In this document: positions 44,166 through 54,520 of the stretch, piece by piece
Layout of the letters: the number at the start of each line of letters is the position of its first letter
Numbering within the stretch: the first letter of the stretch is position 1
Source: Micrasema longulum
Taxonomy: Eukaryota > Arthropoda > Insecta > Trichoptera > Brachycentridae
NCBI GenBank assembly: GCA_022494885.1
Contig: JAGVSM010000472.1
Span: forward strand, 1-64,000
DNA length: 64,000 nt
Reading direction: 5' to 3'
Notes under the pieces: generated by a model
Told to the model about the DNA's origin: nothing
What the model saw: the letters and a program-made list of their open reading frames with translations, nothing else
The model's database searches: none
Translations under genes and position numbers: made by a program

Positions 44166-44714
44166 ATGCAACTTTATGGTGCCCCAGAATTCTCAATAAA
44201 GTTAATCACGGAGACACCTACTCAATTGTAAATTCCATGATATACTTCGTGTACCAGCGATAGATATTCTTCGAACTATCGACCTTTTAATATGTACATA
44301 CAGACGTCCTCTGAGCTGTCTTAAATGATGACACTCAACTGATGCCCAAACGCTCAGTGATGCCCAACGCGTATTTAGACGATCTTTGACCGCCAGCCAG
44401 GTGGGATGTGAGCTTGACGTTCAGAATTGAAACCAAAATGCCTGCTTGTGTCGTGAAAACGCGTAAAAGCCGTTTGGATAAACATTTAAAAAAATATAGT
44501 GTAACGTTTCATTGGGAAGTATTTGCTTACAATAAATTAACAAACCTTAAAATAATTTAAATATAAAAATAAATATTATTTATTTTAAATGTCAAACTAA
44601 GCCAAACGGCACAAAACTGAAGCTGTTGCGCACTAATAGGAATACGGGTTTGAAAATATTATAATAAATATGAGTCAATATTATTGTAGCATTTCCCAAC
44701 ATCCACTAAAATGG
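44166..44714. other. Segment between two LINE parts, with a THAP-like start
   Basis: About 550 bp separate the LINE fragments. The segment is less AT-rich at 44250-44480 and holds a THAP-like frame at 44438. Ends do not show clear inverted repeats, so the class of any inserted element is unknown. Confidence 0.45.
44438..44560 (+). pseudogene. THAP-like zinc-finger start, decayed
   Basis: The frame reads MPACVVKTRKSRLDKHLKK, YSVTFHWEVFAYNK and so on to a stop after 40 codons. MPxCVV...S....YSVTFH matches the THAP domain N-terminus, with the second zinc Cys replaced by Arg (CVVKTR). As at 34791, the consensus is lost directly after Thr-Phe-His; a GT lies two codons later (GGGAAGTATTT), so this too could be an exon end. 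The frame after Trp has no known match. Confidence 0.55.
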
Positions 44715-45100
44715 GAAATCAATGTATGACAGGGTTACGAGTGATGAAATCGGGCGAGAGTGTAAATACGAGTCAAGTATAATTTATAAGGTTAAGGAAG
44801 GGTCCCTAAACTGGTTTGGTCACGTAGAACTAATGGACGACGAAAGAATGGTAAAACAAGTATATATGGCGAAAATGAACGGTAACGTGAGACGAGGGCG
44901 ACCAAGGAAGACGCAGCATGACCAGATAAACTAAAATCTTAAGTCCGATCATGTCAAAAGCAGACGAAACCGAAGGGCATGTATGACAAGATGTATGAAT
45001 GTGGAAGAAGCTAGGAATGTATGCCAGGATAGACGTATGTGGCGGTCCATTCTTTCTGCCTACCCTTACGGGATAATGGCGTGATGGTAGTAATAGTAGT
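44715..45100 (+). pseudogene. RTE-like LINE ORF2 C-terminus, part 2
   Basis: The frame at 44722-44934 reads YDRVTSDEIGRECKYESS, LNWFGHVELMDDERMVKQV, MAKMNGNVRRGRPRKTQHD. A stop is followed, in frame, by MNVEEARNVCQDRRMWRS and ILSAYPYGIMA, the authentic ORF end. WFGHVERMD..R..K.IY.A...G...RGRPR and RR.WRSILSAYPYG are typical of this insect LINE type. The 3' tail is GATGGTAGTAATAGTAGTAG. Confidence 0.9.
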
Positions 45101-46289
45101 AGGTTTGCCAAACATACATTAACACATAATGTGTGTTCTATAAAGGGTTAAAACTGTTTTGGCTTAAAAGGTTATTTGAAGCCATTTTTGTTTCGAAGTT
45201 TTTAAAAACTGAAAATTGCAGTAATAAATAATATTAAGTATTAAAAAAAATAATTATCAAAAAAACATAAAGAAAGATTTCTGGGAGATTGAAAAGTGAC
45301 TTATGTTGGACGGAACATAAAAAAACATTTTATTGATTTTATTGTTTAATTAACATATTTTCATTAAAAGTTGATTTTTTTTAAAAATAATTCTTAGTGT
45401 TTGCAGTAACTCGAGTATCAGTTAAATATATTTTTCTGATACTCATAATTATATCAAAGTTTCGTAATTAATTAATTATTTTAAGTACTGTCACAAAAAT
45501 ATTTTCTTTTTATATACGGTCCCAAATGAATTTTTTATTTAATCACTCCAGCGCCAGCGGTCTAATTCTGAGTCCGTGCTATCGCAAGTTAACGCTGAAA
45601 TTATCATGGCCTCGCTTTACTTCGAACGTAAATTCAAATCCGTATTATATGTATTGTATGTTTTAATAATAATAAAAAAATAAATATAAAAAATACATTT
45701 TTCTGCTCGATCTTAACGCGTCTTGCCGGTGGCGGCGTCGGCCATTCATTTTTAATTTTTTTCATTATGTATTTTCCAAATATTTAAAGAAACAATATTT
45801 TTATACTGTTAGCAAATCAGCGTCAGATGAAAAAATATATTTATTTTTGTGATTGACGTTTACGCAAAATGCACTTAATTTTACTGTAATGTTGGGAAAT
45901 AAACCATCCGACGTTAAGCAATATTAGCTAAGTGCTTCTTTTAAAACGTACGCATCCTTTTGACATGTTAAGTAGAACCTTCTACACAAAATTACATAAG
46001 AAGTGGGATAATCATAATTGAAAGGCGGACACGGCCCCTGCACAGTGCACAGTGGTTAGATCGTGACCGGAGAAAGAAACAGAACGGAGTGAAGATGAAA
46101 CAGAATAAAAAGAGATATTAAACATGAGAAATATGTAATAGAGAACGTACGGTGGGAATATAAAATATGAGTCGTCAACTGTTCGCCAGTCGTTAGATTC
46201 GCATTTGAGAAGATACTAAAAAGCAAATATAAATTCAGTTTCAAAGTTGCAAGAGAGCGTTTGTTTAGTATATGTATTTATTTATACGT
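45101..46289. other. Unassigned; two small GC spots
   Basis: GGTGGCGGCGTCGGCCATTC at about 45727 and CACTCCAGCGCCAGCGGTC at about 45543 stand out in an AT-rich setting and may be regulatory. No gene seen. Confidence 0.35.
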
Positions 46290-46770
46290 CGACGGTTCCA
46301 AGAACCCTAAATAATTATTTTTTCAACAGAAATAATCACAGCAGTAAACAATTATTACAAAGCATATAATATGATTTAACAATTTAATTATTAGAACTAA
46401 ACGGTTTTGAAATTTAACATACTTTTAAAAAATACAACTTATAACATTTCTTGATTTAAGTTTTAACAAAAAGGTTTCAAACTTTTTACCAAGCTCTTTC
46501 TTATACCATTTTTAATATATTTACAAGTTTTAAACAATTATTTTTTTATACCTACGCACCCACACGCACGCACCCTCTCCCTCATTCATTTACGCATACA
46601 CACATTAACATACACATGAATACAAACGTCACACACATACAATTACGTAAACTCTTTTCGTTATATATTATGTGTCATTAGATTTACAGTGGATTTTTTT
46701 AATTGGCTTAAGTATGTAATAGCTGTAAAAATCCCAAATAAAATAAAATAAATAAATAAACAATTTAGTG
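46290..46770 (+). mobile_element. LINE-like 3' fragment with AAATA tail
   Basis: It matches 5136-5620 in opposite orientation. It ends in AATAGCTGTAAAAATCCC followed by AAATAAAATA and AATA units. It contains the CACGCACCCTCTCCCTCATT stretch, counterpart of the minisatellite in the other copy. No coding remnant was read upstream. Confidence 0.6.
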
Positions 46771-47264
46771 AACATAAAATAAAACAATACTTAAAAAGTG
46801 AAAAATATACATAACATCTCTAAATAAAGATATCAATTAACATCAGAAAATCTTATGTTCTAAATATAAATATAACAAAGTAACGTTGAGAATAATTTAA
46901 GATAAAAAAAAAGTGGTTAGTATTCAACTAAGTAATGATAAAAAAAATAATTTAACATTAGAACTGCGGTAGAATATGCAAATCTATACCATATGTGAGA
47001 GTAGTTGTTAATCCGTAAATATATCTTAAGAGAAGAAAAAAAAAACAATATGCGAAATAAAATGTATGGGGGTAAAAGCGCACGCTGTACTCCTTTATTT
47101 TATCAATTGCTGGGAAAAAGTTGCCATATGGCAATAATTCCACCAATAAACAATTTAAATTATGCCCAACGCGTTAAAATAAAGAAAACAAAAAAAACGT
47201 ATTCAAGAAAACAAATTAAAATTTTATAATACTTAAAATATATGTTTAAATAAAAATCATAACT
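46771..47264. other. Unassigned AT-rich sequence
   Basis: Nothing recognised. Confidence 0.4.
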
Positions 47265-47445
47265 TTTCGAAAAATTAACGGAGGAAATGTGAGTGAAGGC
47301 AGAATAGTGAATGTTACACAGTGTGTAAAGTAGCCACTTAAACCAGCCAATGACAGTGCACAAGCCTTGTTAATGGCTAAACTTCCATATTCCCTTCTCA
47401 AAAATGTTTTTGCTCTCTGTCGTAACAAATTTTGGTAACTACTTC
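47265..47445 (-). repeat. Family B subtype 1, arm end
   Basis: GGCAGAATAGTGAATGTTAC with the TTACACAGTGTGTAA palindrome, then AACCAGCCAATGACAG and TCCATATTCCCTTCTCAAAA to GTCGTAACAAATTTTGG. Confidence 0.8.
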
Positions 47446-48137
47446 AAAAGTAGTTTCTCTGATTGCTTTTTGTCCTGTTTTGAATTCAGAATACAACCAG
47501 AAACTAGATATAATGCGAGAACCGTTGTTTTTTTTAATATGTATCTCGTTGCTCATATTATATTCTTTATAACAGGAGTGGATAAAGATGAGGTCTACGA
47601 GGGACACAGATTGGATTTTCGTATTTATAAAGAGCAACGCGATAGTATTAAATACACAAATTTCAACTTATTTACATATTCTAAGCAAATACTTTTTCCC
47701 GTATATAAAAAATATACAAAACAAAGGAATATTAAAATTCACATTCAATAAAATTACAATGGGAGAAAGAAATTATCTTTAGTAAGAGGCATTGGGAGCC
47801 GCACTTCATGAAACGAAGGCTTGCGTTTATTTACGTCTGCCTTATCAGTGGAAAGATGGCTAAGCATAATATGCATAATTTTATAAATTATGTAAGGATG
47901 GCTAAGTATGATATGTACCACTTTTAAAATTTTGAAGGACAGCAATTTTCAGTTTGATGGGCTCAGAAAAATTAGAATTGCGGCGTCAGTAGATGCATTG
48001 AACATTTATTTCTTGGGAATTTTTCTCACCGTGTAAACGCAAAATAACGAAAAAAAAATTTTTTCCAGACTTCCCTTACATAACATGGTTTGCCATCAAG
48101 AACAAATACGGCAAAACATGATAATAATAATAATAAT
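47446..48137. other. Unassigned sequence
   Basis: The 115-codon plus frame at 47404-47750 begins in the B repeat and has no domain I recognise; I do not call it a gene. An ATA-repeat at about 48120-48135 precedes the family C copy. Confidence 0.35.
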
Positions 48138-48540
48138 GTTTGGATAATTTATATAGCGCCATTTTTGTGAAAATCACCTCAAGGGCGCTGTACAATAAAT
48201 AAATATCCCAACACGTCTTGCAGCTACAGAGCGCATGGACGGTTGGGATTCTAGTTCCTCGTCTCCAATTATGATATACTACAATTATGATATATATGAG
48301 CTAGATAACAGAACGTCTTGCAGCTACAGAGCGCATGGACAATAAGAAATCTAGCCCCTATTTACATTTTTATATTTAAAAAAATTTTTTGAAAATGAAG
48401 TTTTGAGTTTAAGTGATATTTTAAAAACGAAATAAAAAGCAAATTTATAAAATTAGAAGTTAGATAACAACAAGTCTTGCAGCTACTGAGCGCAGGACAG
48501 TTGAAATTCTAGACCCCATTTACTAAATTAGTTTGTCATT
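48138..48540 (+). repeat. Family C element, copy 3 (three units)
   Basis: It starts TTTGGATAATTTATATAGCG, then TCACCTCAAGGGCGCTGTAC. Units lie near 48220, 48315 and 48477, each with CTTGCAGCTACAGAGCGCA or a close variant; the fourth unit is missing. AATTATGATATA is duplicated between units 1 and 2. It ends against a palindrome that shares its first 50 bp. Confidence 0.8.
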
Positions 48541-48548
48541 ATTATTAC

Positions 48549-48690
48549 TATGGATAGAATCACCATGTAAAGCGCCCTTGAGGCATTTTATTACGAAAAT
48601 GGCGCTATATAAGTTATCCATAATTAATGAATTATATAGCGCCATTTTCGTAATAAAACACCTCAAGGGCGCTTTACATAGTGGTTCTAT
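48549..48690. repeat. Palindrome of two facing family C heads
   Basis: The left arm reads CATGTAAAGCGCCCTTGAGG, TTTTATTACGAAAATGGCGC, TATATAAGTTATCCAT. The right arm reads ATTATATAGCGCCATTTTCG, TAATAAAACACCTCAAGGGC and GCTTTACATAGTGG. The arms of about 58 bp differ at only a few sites, with a spacer of about 14 bp. It may itself be a short MITE whose end family C has captured. Confidence 0.8.
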
Positions 48691-49870
48691 TGTTAAATTA
48701 ATTTTATTTTTGACATATTTGACATACCATAAGTAGCCATCTTTCAACAGACATGACATACTATCTTAAAAGATAGAGTACAAGAGTCTTACGTTTGACA
48801 AAACAAGGTATATTTGACAAATCGTATTTCACCATCTAAAACAATGACGGCAAAACAAGATGTGTTTGACATATCATAAATTGTCAACCATTTTTCCATT
48901 TCTAAAGATGGCGTCACGTCTGTTATCATGTCATTTTTGTTGTTGAGTGATAAATATCAATCTGTTAACTTTTTTAATAGAAGAATAGATTTATTATAAA
49001 GTGAAACGGCGAAGATTCTCTATTATTAAACCAAGACATACCAAATAATGCCAGATTGAGATCTTATCGAAACGATTCAATTGATATAGAATTACAAATG
49101 TTCAATTCGTTCACACATGCAGCAAAAGCCAAAAATTAGACAAACTTGAAATTTTAGAAAAAAACCGCTTAAAGAATTGCCCCAATAAAATAATATTAAA
49201 CGATCAGGTAACACACGTTTATTTCCTATTTTGTATCCATTAAAGTACAAACAACGAAACTAATCGATAATAATTAACTGCCGGGAATTTAGCTTTCAGA
49301 GAATCACTTAATTACCTTGGGCCCGGGGGACATAGCTGTCGATGGAACTTTCAACCAGCGGCCCCTGTTATGGTTTTAATTAAATTTAAATACATGTAAC
49401 TCAAATACATTTTCATTATAAAACTTCATAAAATTACACAATTTACAACAGTTTTTATTATATACATTCAAACAAAACTTTGGTAGTCAGATGGCAGAAG
49501 GGACTATCTGTATTTTCGTCTATGTTATAGTTTATAAGGTTTTAATTAATATTTTAGTAAATACACGCAGCAAAAATAAAATAAAAATCATCGTTATTTA
49601 GAATGGTAATTTATTATTGAAAAGCAGCCCTTAAATAGTTTTGTTTGTGGATTAAAGGCTTGAAATTGAGACGTATTTCAGCTCTTCTAAACATTTAAAA
49701 AAAAATAAAGATGGTCCTTTCTGCCATTTGAATACTGACTTATACTCATATAATTGTTATTACCTTATACTTAAATGATTTTAATTTAAACTCTTTTTTT
49801 TATAATTATAAATAAATCATGATTTACAACCCCTGCTTGCACTAGTATATTACATAAAAATTTGTTTAGT
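48691..49870. other. Unassigned sequence
   Basis: A direct-repeat-like motif of TTTGACAxATC recurs three or four times at about 48710-48880. A GC-rich spot (GGGCCCGGGGGACATAG) lies at about 49320. No gene seen. Confidence 0.35.
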
Positions 49871-49875
49871 CTCCC

Positions 49876-49918
49876 ACCAGTCAGACGATGTCGGCCACGA
49901 CGAAACCCGGTCACCGGT
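49876..49918 (+). ncRNA. Hammerhead-ribozyme-like motif (type I layout)
   Basis: Stem I would pair ACCAGT (49876-49881) with ACCGGT (49913-49918), 5 of 6 pairs. The core reads CAGACGA (49882-49888) against the CUGANGA consensus, one change at U4. One extra T follows, then stem II GTCG/CGAC with loop GCCA. GAAA (49902-49905), a 2-bp stem III (AC/GT, loop CCG) and the cleavage triplet GTC (49910-49912) complete the layout. Very short stem III is known for ribozymes of Penelope-like elements and retrozymes. The core change predicts low or no activity. The surrounding element was not recognised. Confidence 0.45.
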
Positions 49919-50094
49919 AAAAATTTACAAATAAAGTGAAATAAAACCATATACGTATTTTAAATTATATAGTACTGTAGTTCAATATGGCAAAAAAAGT
50001 GACTTGTCACACTAAGATATCTTTCACTGATATGATTTCAACTCATTGCTGATACCAAAATATCAAAACGCATGAATGACGAACGAATATGTTT
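49919..50094. other. Unassigned spacer
   Basis: Nothing recognised. Confidence 0.3.
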
Positions 50095-50478
50095 CGACAA
50101 TGTTTGATTATGTCCGAATGCTTGCAGACTGGCTGGATTTCCTCCCTAGGGAGTTGTTCATATTTAAATTTATTTCAACAGAGAGGGAAAAAATTTTGAG
50201 AAGGGAATATGGAAGTTTATGCATTTACAGGGCTTATGACCTGTCATTGGCTGGTTTGAGTGGCCACTTTACACACTGTGTAACATTCACCATTCTGCCC
50301 ATGTTTGAACATCCACATTTCCTCAACTCTTCCATCTGTTGACTTTTGTGAAGTAAAAGAGCTGAAACCTTTATTACGTGGGTGAGATTCATCCGGCTGA
50401 ACCAAATCACCTACTAGGCAACGCCTGAAAACAATTTTCCAATTTTAATACTTCTTCTTTTACCAGGTAGTAATTCAA
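50095..50478 (+). repeat. Family B subtype 1 unit (HEAD, arm, spacer)
   Basis: HEAD opens AATGTTTGATTATGTCC and includes CTCCCTAGGGAGTTGTTC. The arm is complete, from CAACAGAGAGGGAAAAAA through TTACACACTGTGTAACATTC to GAGCTGAAACC. The spacer ends TTCTTTTACCAGGTAGTA. A second HEAD begins immediately after, so HEAD sequences flank the unit as direct repeats. Confidence 0.85.
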
Positions 50479-50785
50479 CAATGTTTGATTATGTCCAAAT
50501 GCTTGCAGACTGGCTGGATTTCCTCCCTAGGCAGTTGTTCATATTTCAATTTATTTCAACAGGAATCTCACCCACGTGATAAAGGTTTCAGCTCTTTTAC
50601 TTCACAAAAGTCAACAGATTAAAGAGTTGGGAAAATGTGAATGTTTAAACATGGGCAGAATGGTAATGTTACACAGAGTGTAAAGTGGCCACTTAAACCA
50701 GCCAATGACAGGTCACAAGCACTGTAAATGCCTAGACTTCCATATTCCCTTCTCAAAAATTTTTCCCTCTCTGTTGAAATAAATT
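50479..50785. repeat. Family B subtype 1, second unit (HEAD, inverted spacer and arm)
   Basis: HEAD is repeated almost exactly (one change at CCTAGGCAGTTG). After TTTCAACAG the sequence switches to inverted orientation: GAATCTCACCCACGTGATAA, then the inverted arm ending TTTTTCCCTCTCTGTTGAAA. Units 1 and 2 together contain all parts of a full fold-back copy but with HEAD duplicated. Confidence 0.8.
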
Positions 50786-51231
50786 TGAATATGTTTCGAT
50801 TCATGCTTGGGGCTCAGAAAATGTGCTATGAGTTATGAAGAATGCAGAATACTCACCTCTAGCGGGAAGCGATTTACACGGTGATAAGTCATAAAAAGCT
50901 CCCTGTTACACCGACACAAGATTGATACCACCTAATTGAGATGGCTATCTATCTCCCAGAAACTAGCGTTGCGAGAAACTGCCGGCGGGCTACCGGAAGT
51001 GATTATTATTATTAAAACAATTCGCCTTGTTACTGTGACTGAGTTTTTAATGGACCAGGCGTAGGCGATGTATTTGTAAATATAACTGCTTATCTTATTG
51101 TTCGCGATCCAGCTACGGGTCACGAGATGTCAGATAGGTTGCTGACTTTTTTTCTAATAATAAATTACATTCATTTTTTTGACTTGCAGTATTGTGTTAA
51201 AATTGTCACACAAATTATTTGACTCGTTAGA
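50786..51231. other. Unassigned sequence
   Basis: Moderately balanced composition around 50850-51130 but no domain or repeat recognised. Confidence 0.35.
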
Positions 51232-51580
51232 ATGAGAGTTTTAAAATTATATACTATAGAAGTGAGAAAGTTAATTCGTGTCAACTATTATAAGTGCATA
51301 TTAAATTCACCAAAACAAAAACCATTTTCAGGAGAAGTGTACAAGTTTGGATATTGTCTATGGAAAGAGACCATTGCAGGAGACTGCTACGAGATGTTGC
51401 ATAGATTTATAAACTCAAATGTTGTCAAGATATTTATTAAAAAATGTGTTTATGTAATTTAATATGTTTTTATTTTTGGTATTATTTAATAATATACATG
51501 GCTCTTGGCCTCATAGAGTTAAGGATACTTACTTTCTTGTAATGTATATATTTGTATAAATAAATAAATAAAAAAAAAAA
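51232..51580 (+). mobile_element. Dispersed repeat K, copy 2, with A-rich tail
   Basis: The frame includes KPFSGEVYKFGYCLWKET and AGDCYEMLHRF, with the parallel DNA words also at 22090-22315. The repeat ends near 51550-51580 in AAATAAATAAATAAA and a run of A, like a retroposon tail. The protein itself is not recognised and could be an out-of-frame reading. Confidence 0.5.
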
Positions 51581-52006
51581 AAGATAAATTATTAAAATAA
51601 TTTATTTTCGCTTTTTTCCAAATGAAAAGAAAGGGAAGACGCAATAAAAAAATAACAATAAATTAGTCCAAAATTCATTGCATCATCATTGTTAACTGCG
51701 CAAATGTCGCGATTGATTCCCTCGATTGAACGCGAACAGATGGAGGTGTCGAAAATGCTCTCTTTTGTCTACTTGAATTTTCAATGGTTTTCTCTTTAAA
51801 CTCATTTCAATGGCTTGTAATCAAATAATAAAATATTTTTACGCCAAAGCAAACACGTAAAAGTGTTTTCTACTGCCGCGAGAGCGGTTCAGAATAGCAC
51901 CGCTGAAAGGAAAAACCCATGTACAATTTAGAAAAAAAAGGAAGAATATAAAATAAATTCTAATAAAAAAATAAAAGAAGGCAACACATAGATTTTAGCC
52001 AAATGA
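51581..52006. other. Unassigned; slightly GC-richer centre
   Basis: At about 51695-51770 CGCGATTGATTCCCTCG and AACGCGAACAGATGGAGG stand out, possibly regulatory. No gene seen. Confidence 0.35.
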
Positions 52007-52199
52007 GTGCGAAGGATTTCACGGTCACTGTTATCAATGTGTTTTTTTTTTTGGGTGATACCATGTGTGTTGGATTTGTTCCGAAGTTTCGGTCACCATT
52101 GCAGCAGTATGTAGTGCTGGGAACCATGAACCAAAAATAAATAGAAATGTGCCTACTGCCGACTGCGACACGGTATCACCCAAAAAGGAAACAAATTGA
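52007..52199 (+). repeat. Family A element, right-truncated
   Basis: GTGCGAAGGATTTCACGG, TTTTTTGGGTGATACCAT and TTCCGAAGTTTCGGTCACC form the left arm. The centre has GAACCATGAACCAAAAATAA and CTGCCGACTGCGACACGG. Only CGGTATCACCCAAAAAGG of the right arm remains. Confidence 0.75.
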
Positions 52200-53217
52200 G
52201 ATTTTAGTCAGTTGGAAATTCGCTTTTTTTCTTGCGGATTAACGCGAATCAAAAACATATTTTGTTATTCAGGAGATTCAGTGCTTTTTTTGTTAATGGA
52301 CTATCAAACTACGCCAATTGAAAAGAAAACGCGTCATTTTGTAATTTTTAAATTACTCCGCACGTGACGTTACAAGTTCTCGTCGGAGAGTTTGGCTGAT
52401 TGGTGAGTTGGCTTTCCGGAAACCGGAAATCTAGCATCGGTTTATCCGAGTGAATTTGTGACGTAGTTCAAAGCGTTAATCGTTGTAGTATATTTTTTCT
52501 TATATTTTCTAGAAACTTCGTCGTACAATTAAATGCTCTTATTTTTATCCCGTGTAAGAAAGCAATTTTAATTTAAATTTTTTTCATCTAATTTCACATA
52601 ATTCTGAATTTCCTCATTCAAATATTTATAAACACGACTATTACTAAAATTTTTAGAGTAAAATCTCGACTATTGAAAAATGCAATCAAATTAAAATGAT
52701 CAATGATAATTAATGTTTAACGGTAACAAAGCTTTCGCTTTAATTATAAAGTCATCCAATGGCTGAACAAACATTATTAAAAGTAAATCATTAATCCAGA
52801 TCATTTAATTTGTAATTATTATTTCACTCGTTACTCATTCATAAAAATGTGCAAGCGTGCCATTTTTCATAATCAAGTCTGATATATTATTTATTACTCC
52901 GAATAACAATTTCACGGTCAATAAAATTCACCGTCTGTGTCTGTCACACTTCCATCGCGTCACGTATCAAGTGTGTATTCGGGATTTGTGATAAGTGTAA
53001 TGGTGTCAATGTCACCAGTTGTCAATAAAACAAACATGATTATTACCATCTCGGAAGTGACACCAAATACCAATGCTCGTAACGAATAATTTCTTTGGTT
53101 TTTTGTTTTGGTACATAGTGTGAAACAGTGGAACCGTAATTGACATCAAAGTAAATGTTTCCTAACACATCGATCGGTGTTAAAGTAATGGATGCACAAA
53201 CTTATACTAAAATTGAT
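52200..53217. other. Unassigned sequence
   Basis: About 1 kb with a few CG-rich spots (52370-52460, 52915-52990). No gene or repeat recognised; possibly unique intergenic or intronic DNA. Confidence 0.35.
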
Positions 53218-53513
53218 ATGTTTTTTTTAGGTGATACCGTGTGTGTTGGATTTGTTCCGACGTTTCGGCCACCATCGCAGGAACCATCTTCAGGTTAAGC
53301 TGAGTGTTTTATAGAAAAAGTATGTGTTTAAGTACTAGAATTTGTACCATGTCGCAGTCAGCAGTAGGCACATTTCTATTCATTTTTGGTTCATGGTTTC
53401 CAGCACCACATACTCCTGCATGGTAGCCGAAACGTCGGAACAAATTCAACATACATTGTATCACCCAAAAAAGAAACATATTGATAACATTGACCGTGAA
53501 AATTTTCGCACCT
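53218..53513. repeat. Family A fold-back element, near complete
   Basis: The left arm has GTGATACCGTGTGTGTTGG, TTCCGACGTTTCGGCCACC and AACCATCTTCAGG. The right arm has GCCGAAACGTCGGAAC, GTATCACCCAAAAAAG and TTGACCGTGAAAATTTTCGC. On the minus strand CTGAAGATGG...GGCCGAAACG is preserved. The central part (GTCGCAGTCAGCAGTAGGC) is the inverse of that in the copy at 52007. Confidence 0.8.
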
Positions 53514-53669
53514 CTTTATAATAAAATTAGCTAGAAACTTTGGTGTTTGTTAGCTGAGTGCTAGGCCCTCAACAAAGGCGAATGTTCGCTTCCGGGCCTG
53601 GCCTCAGCGATACCAGGGAGATTATAGTCTACAAACTATATTAAAAATAATAAATAATGATGATTAATG

Positions 53670-53885
53670 TAAATTTGTTAGAAAAGAGAATGAAAACATT
53701 AATGAGAAGGTGTATGGAAGTCTAGAAGTCAATGCCTTATAGATTTCTAGACTTCCATACTTAAATCTCATATTTGTTTTCCTTCTCTATTGCAATAAAT
53801 TTAGATCTTAGTAACTCCCTGGGGAAGAAATCCAGCTTGTCTACAAACCTTTGGACATACTTAAAACATTACCGATTTACCAATG
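53670..53885 (-). repeat. Family B hairpin derivative
   Basis: AATGAGAAGGTGTATGGAAG faces CTTCCATACTTAAATCTCAT around a centre near 53730. An inverted HEAD (CTCCCTGGGGAAGAAATCC, GTCTACAAACCTTTGGAC) follows on the right only. The central halves of both arms and the spacer are deleted. Confidence 0.75.
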
Positions 53886-53929
53886 TTAAAAGAAAAAAGG
53901 GTGCGACCATAAAAATTAATAAATTTTTA

Positions 53930-54520
53930 TAGCCTCCCGCGTCGTGGCCACAGGCGAAATGGCCAGTACGAACTTGGACTTGAAACGAATGTCTTTTGGA
54001 GTACCGAGTCATTTAGACCCATTCCTCCTTCGCCTTAAGAGGGATCAGCATTAATTGGCCCGTACGGGTGGTGCGCGTCACTATTTACGAGTGCTGTTGC
54101 CGACACGGTACCTGAAGTAGTGGAAGTAGTACGACCCCCTCCCTTCCGGGCCGCTCGGCGCAGCGTTACGGCACGCACTCTCAAGCCCGACGGGCAGTGC
54201 TTTAAAACTGTGTATTTTTTGAGTAATTAATCATTTGAGATCAAGTCTCTGAACAGCGAAGGTTATGTTTTCCGCTCTCCGGTCTTGGCTACCGCTCTCT
54301 CCGCCGACTACCTTCGCCTCTTTGGACCATTTAGACCGGGTGAAAAGTCCTTTTCTGGGCTATTGAGGTTGACTTGCGGTTGGCGTTTTCATACTACTAC
54401 CTTTCGGCTTTGCCTTTTGCCCCTACCTGGGAGGGTGGCCTCCCGTTTCGGCCATGAAGCCTAATTGCGGTAGACGGCCAGTGACAAACTAGCAAACACG
54501 TGGTAACGCGTACGTTACAG
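53930..54520. other. GC-rich block of about 590 bp
   Basis: The composition change at both edges is abrupt, from AT-rich to words such as CCGGGCCGCTCGGCGCAGCG. One plus frame, about 63 codons at 54050-54235, contains VVRPPPFRAARRSVTARTLK but no recognised domain. The block ends at a T-run near 54520. A LINE 5' region or ORF1 fragment is the likeliest reading; a CpG-rich promoter is the alternative. Confidence 0.35.

Noticed and set aside
47404..47751. 115-codon open frame on the plus strand
   Set aside because: It starts inside a family B copy, has an AT-driven composition and no recognised domain; a similar overlapping frame exists on the minus strand.
50076..50342. Recurring frame with REYGSLxIYRAYDLSLAGLSGHFT, also at 17169, 12760 and 50619
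   Set aside because: The shared peptide comes from the family B arm at DNA level; it occurs in both orientations and is interrupted by chance stops, so it is not a conserved protein.
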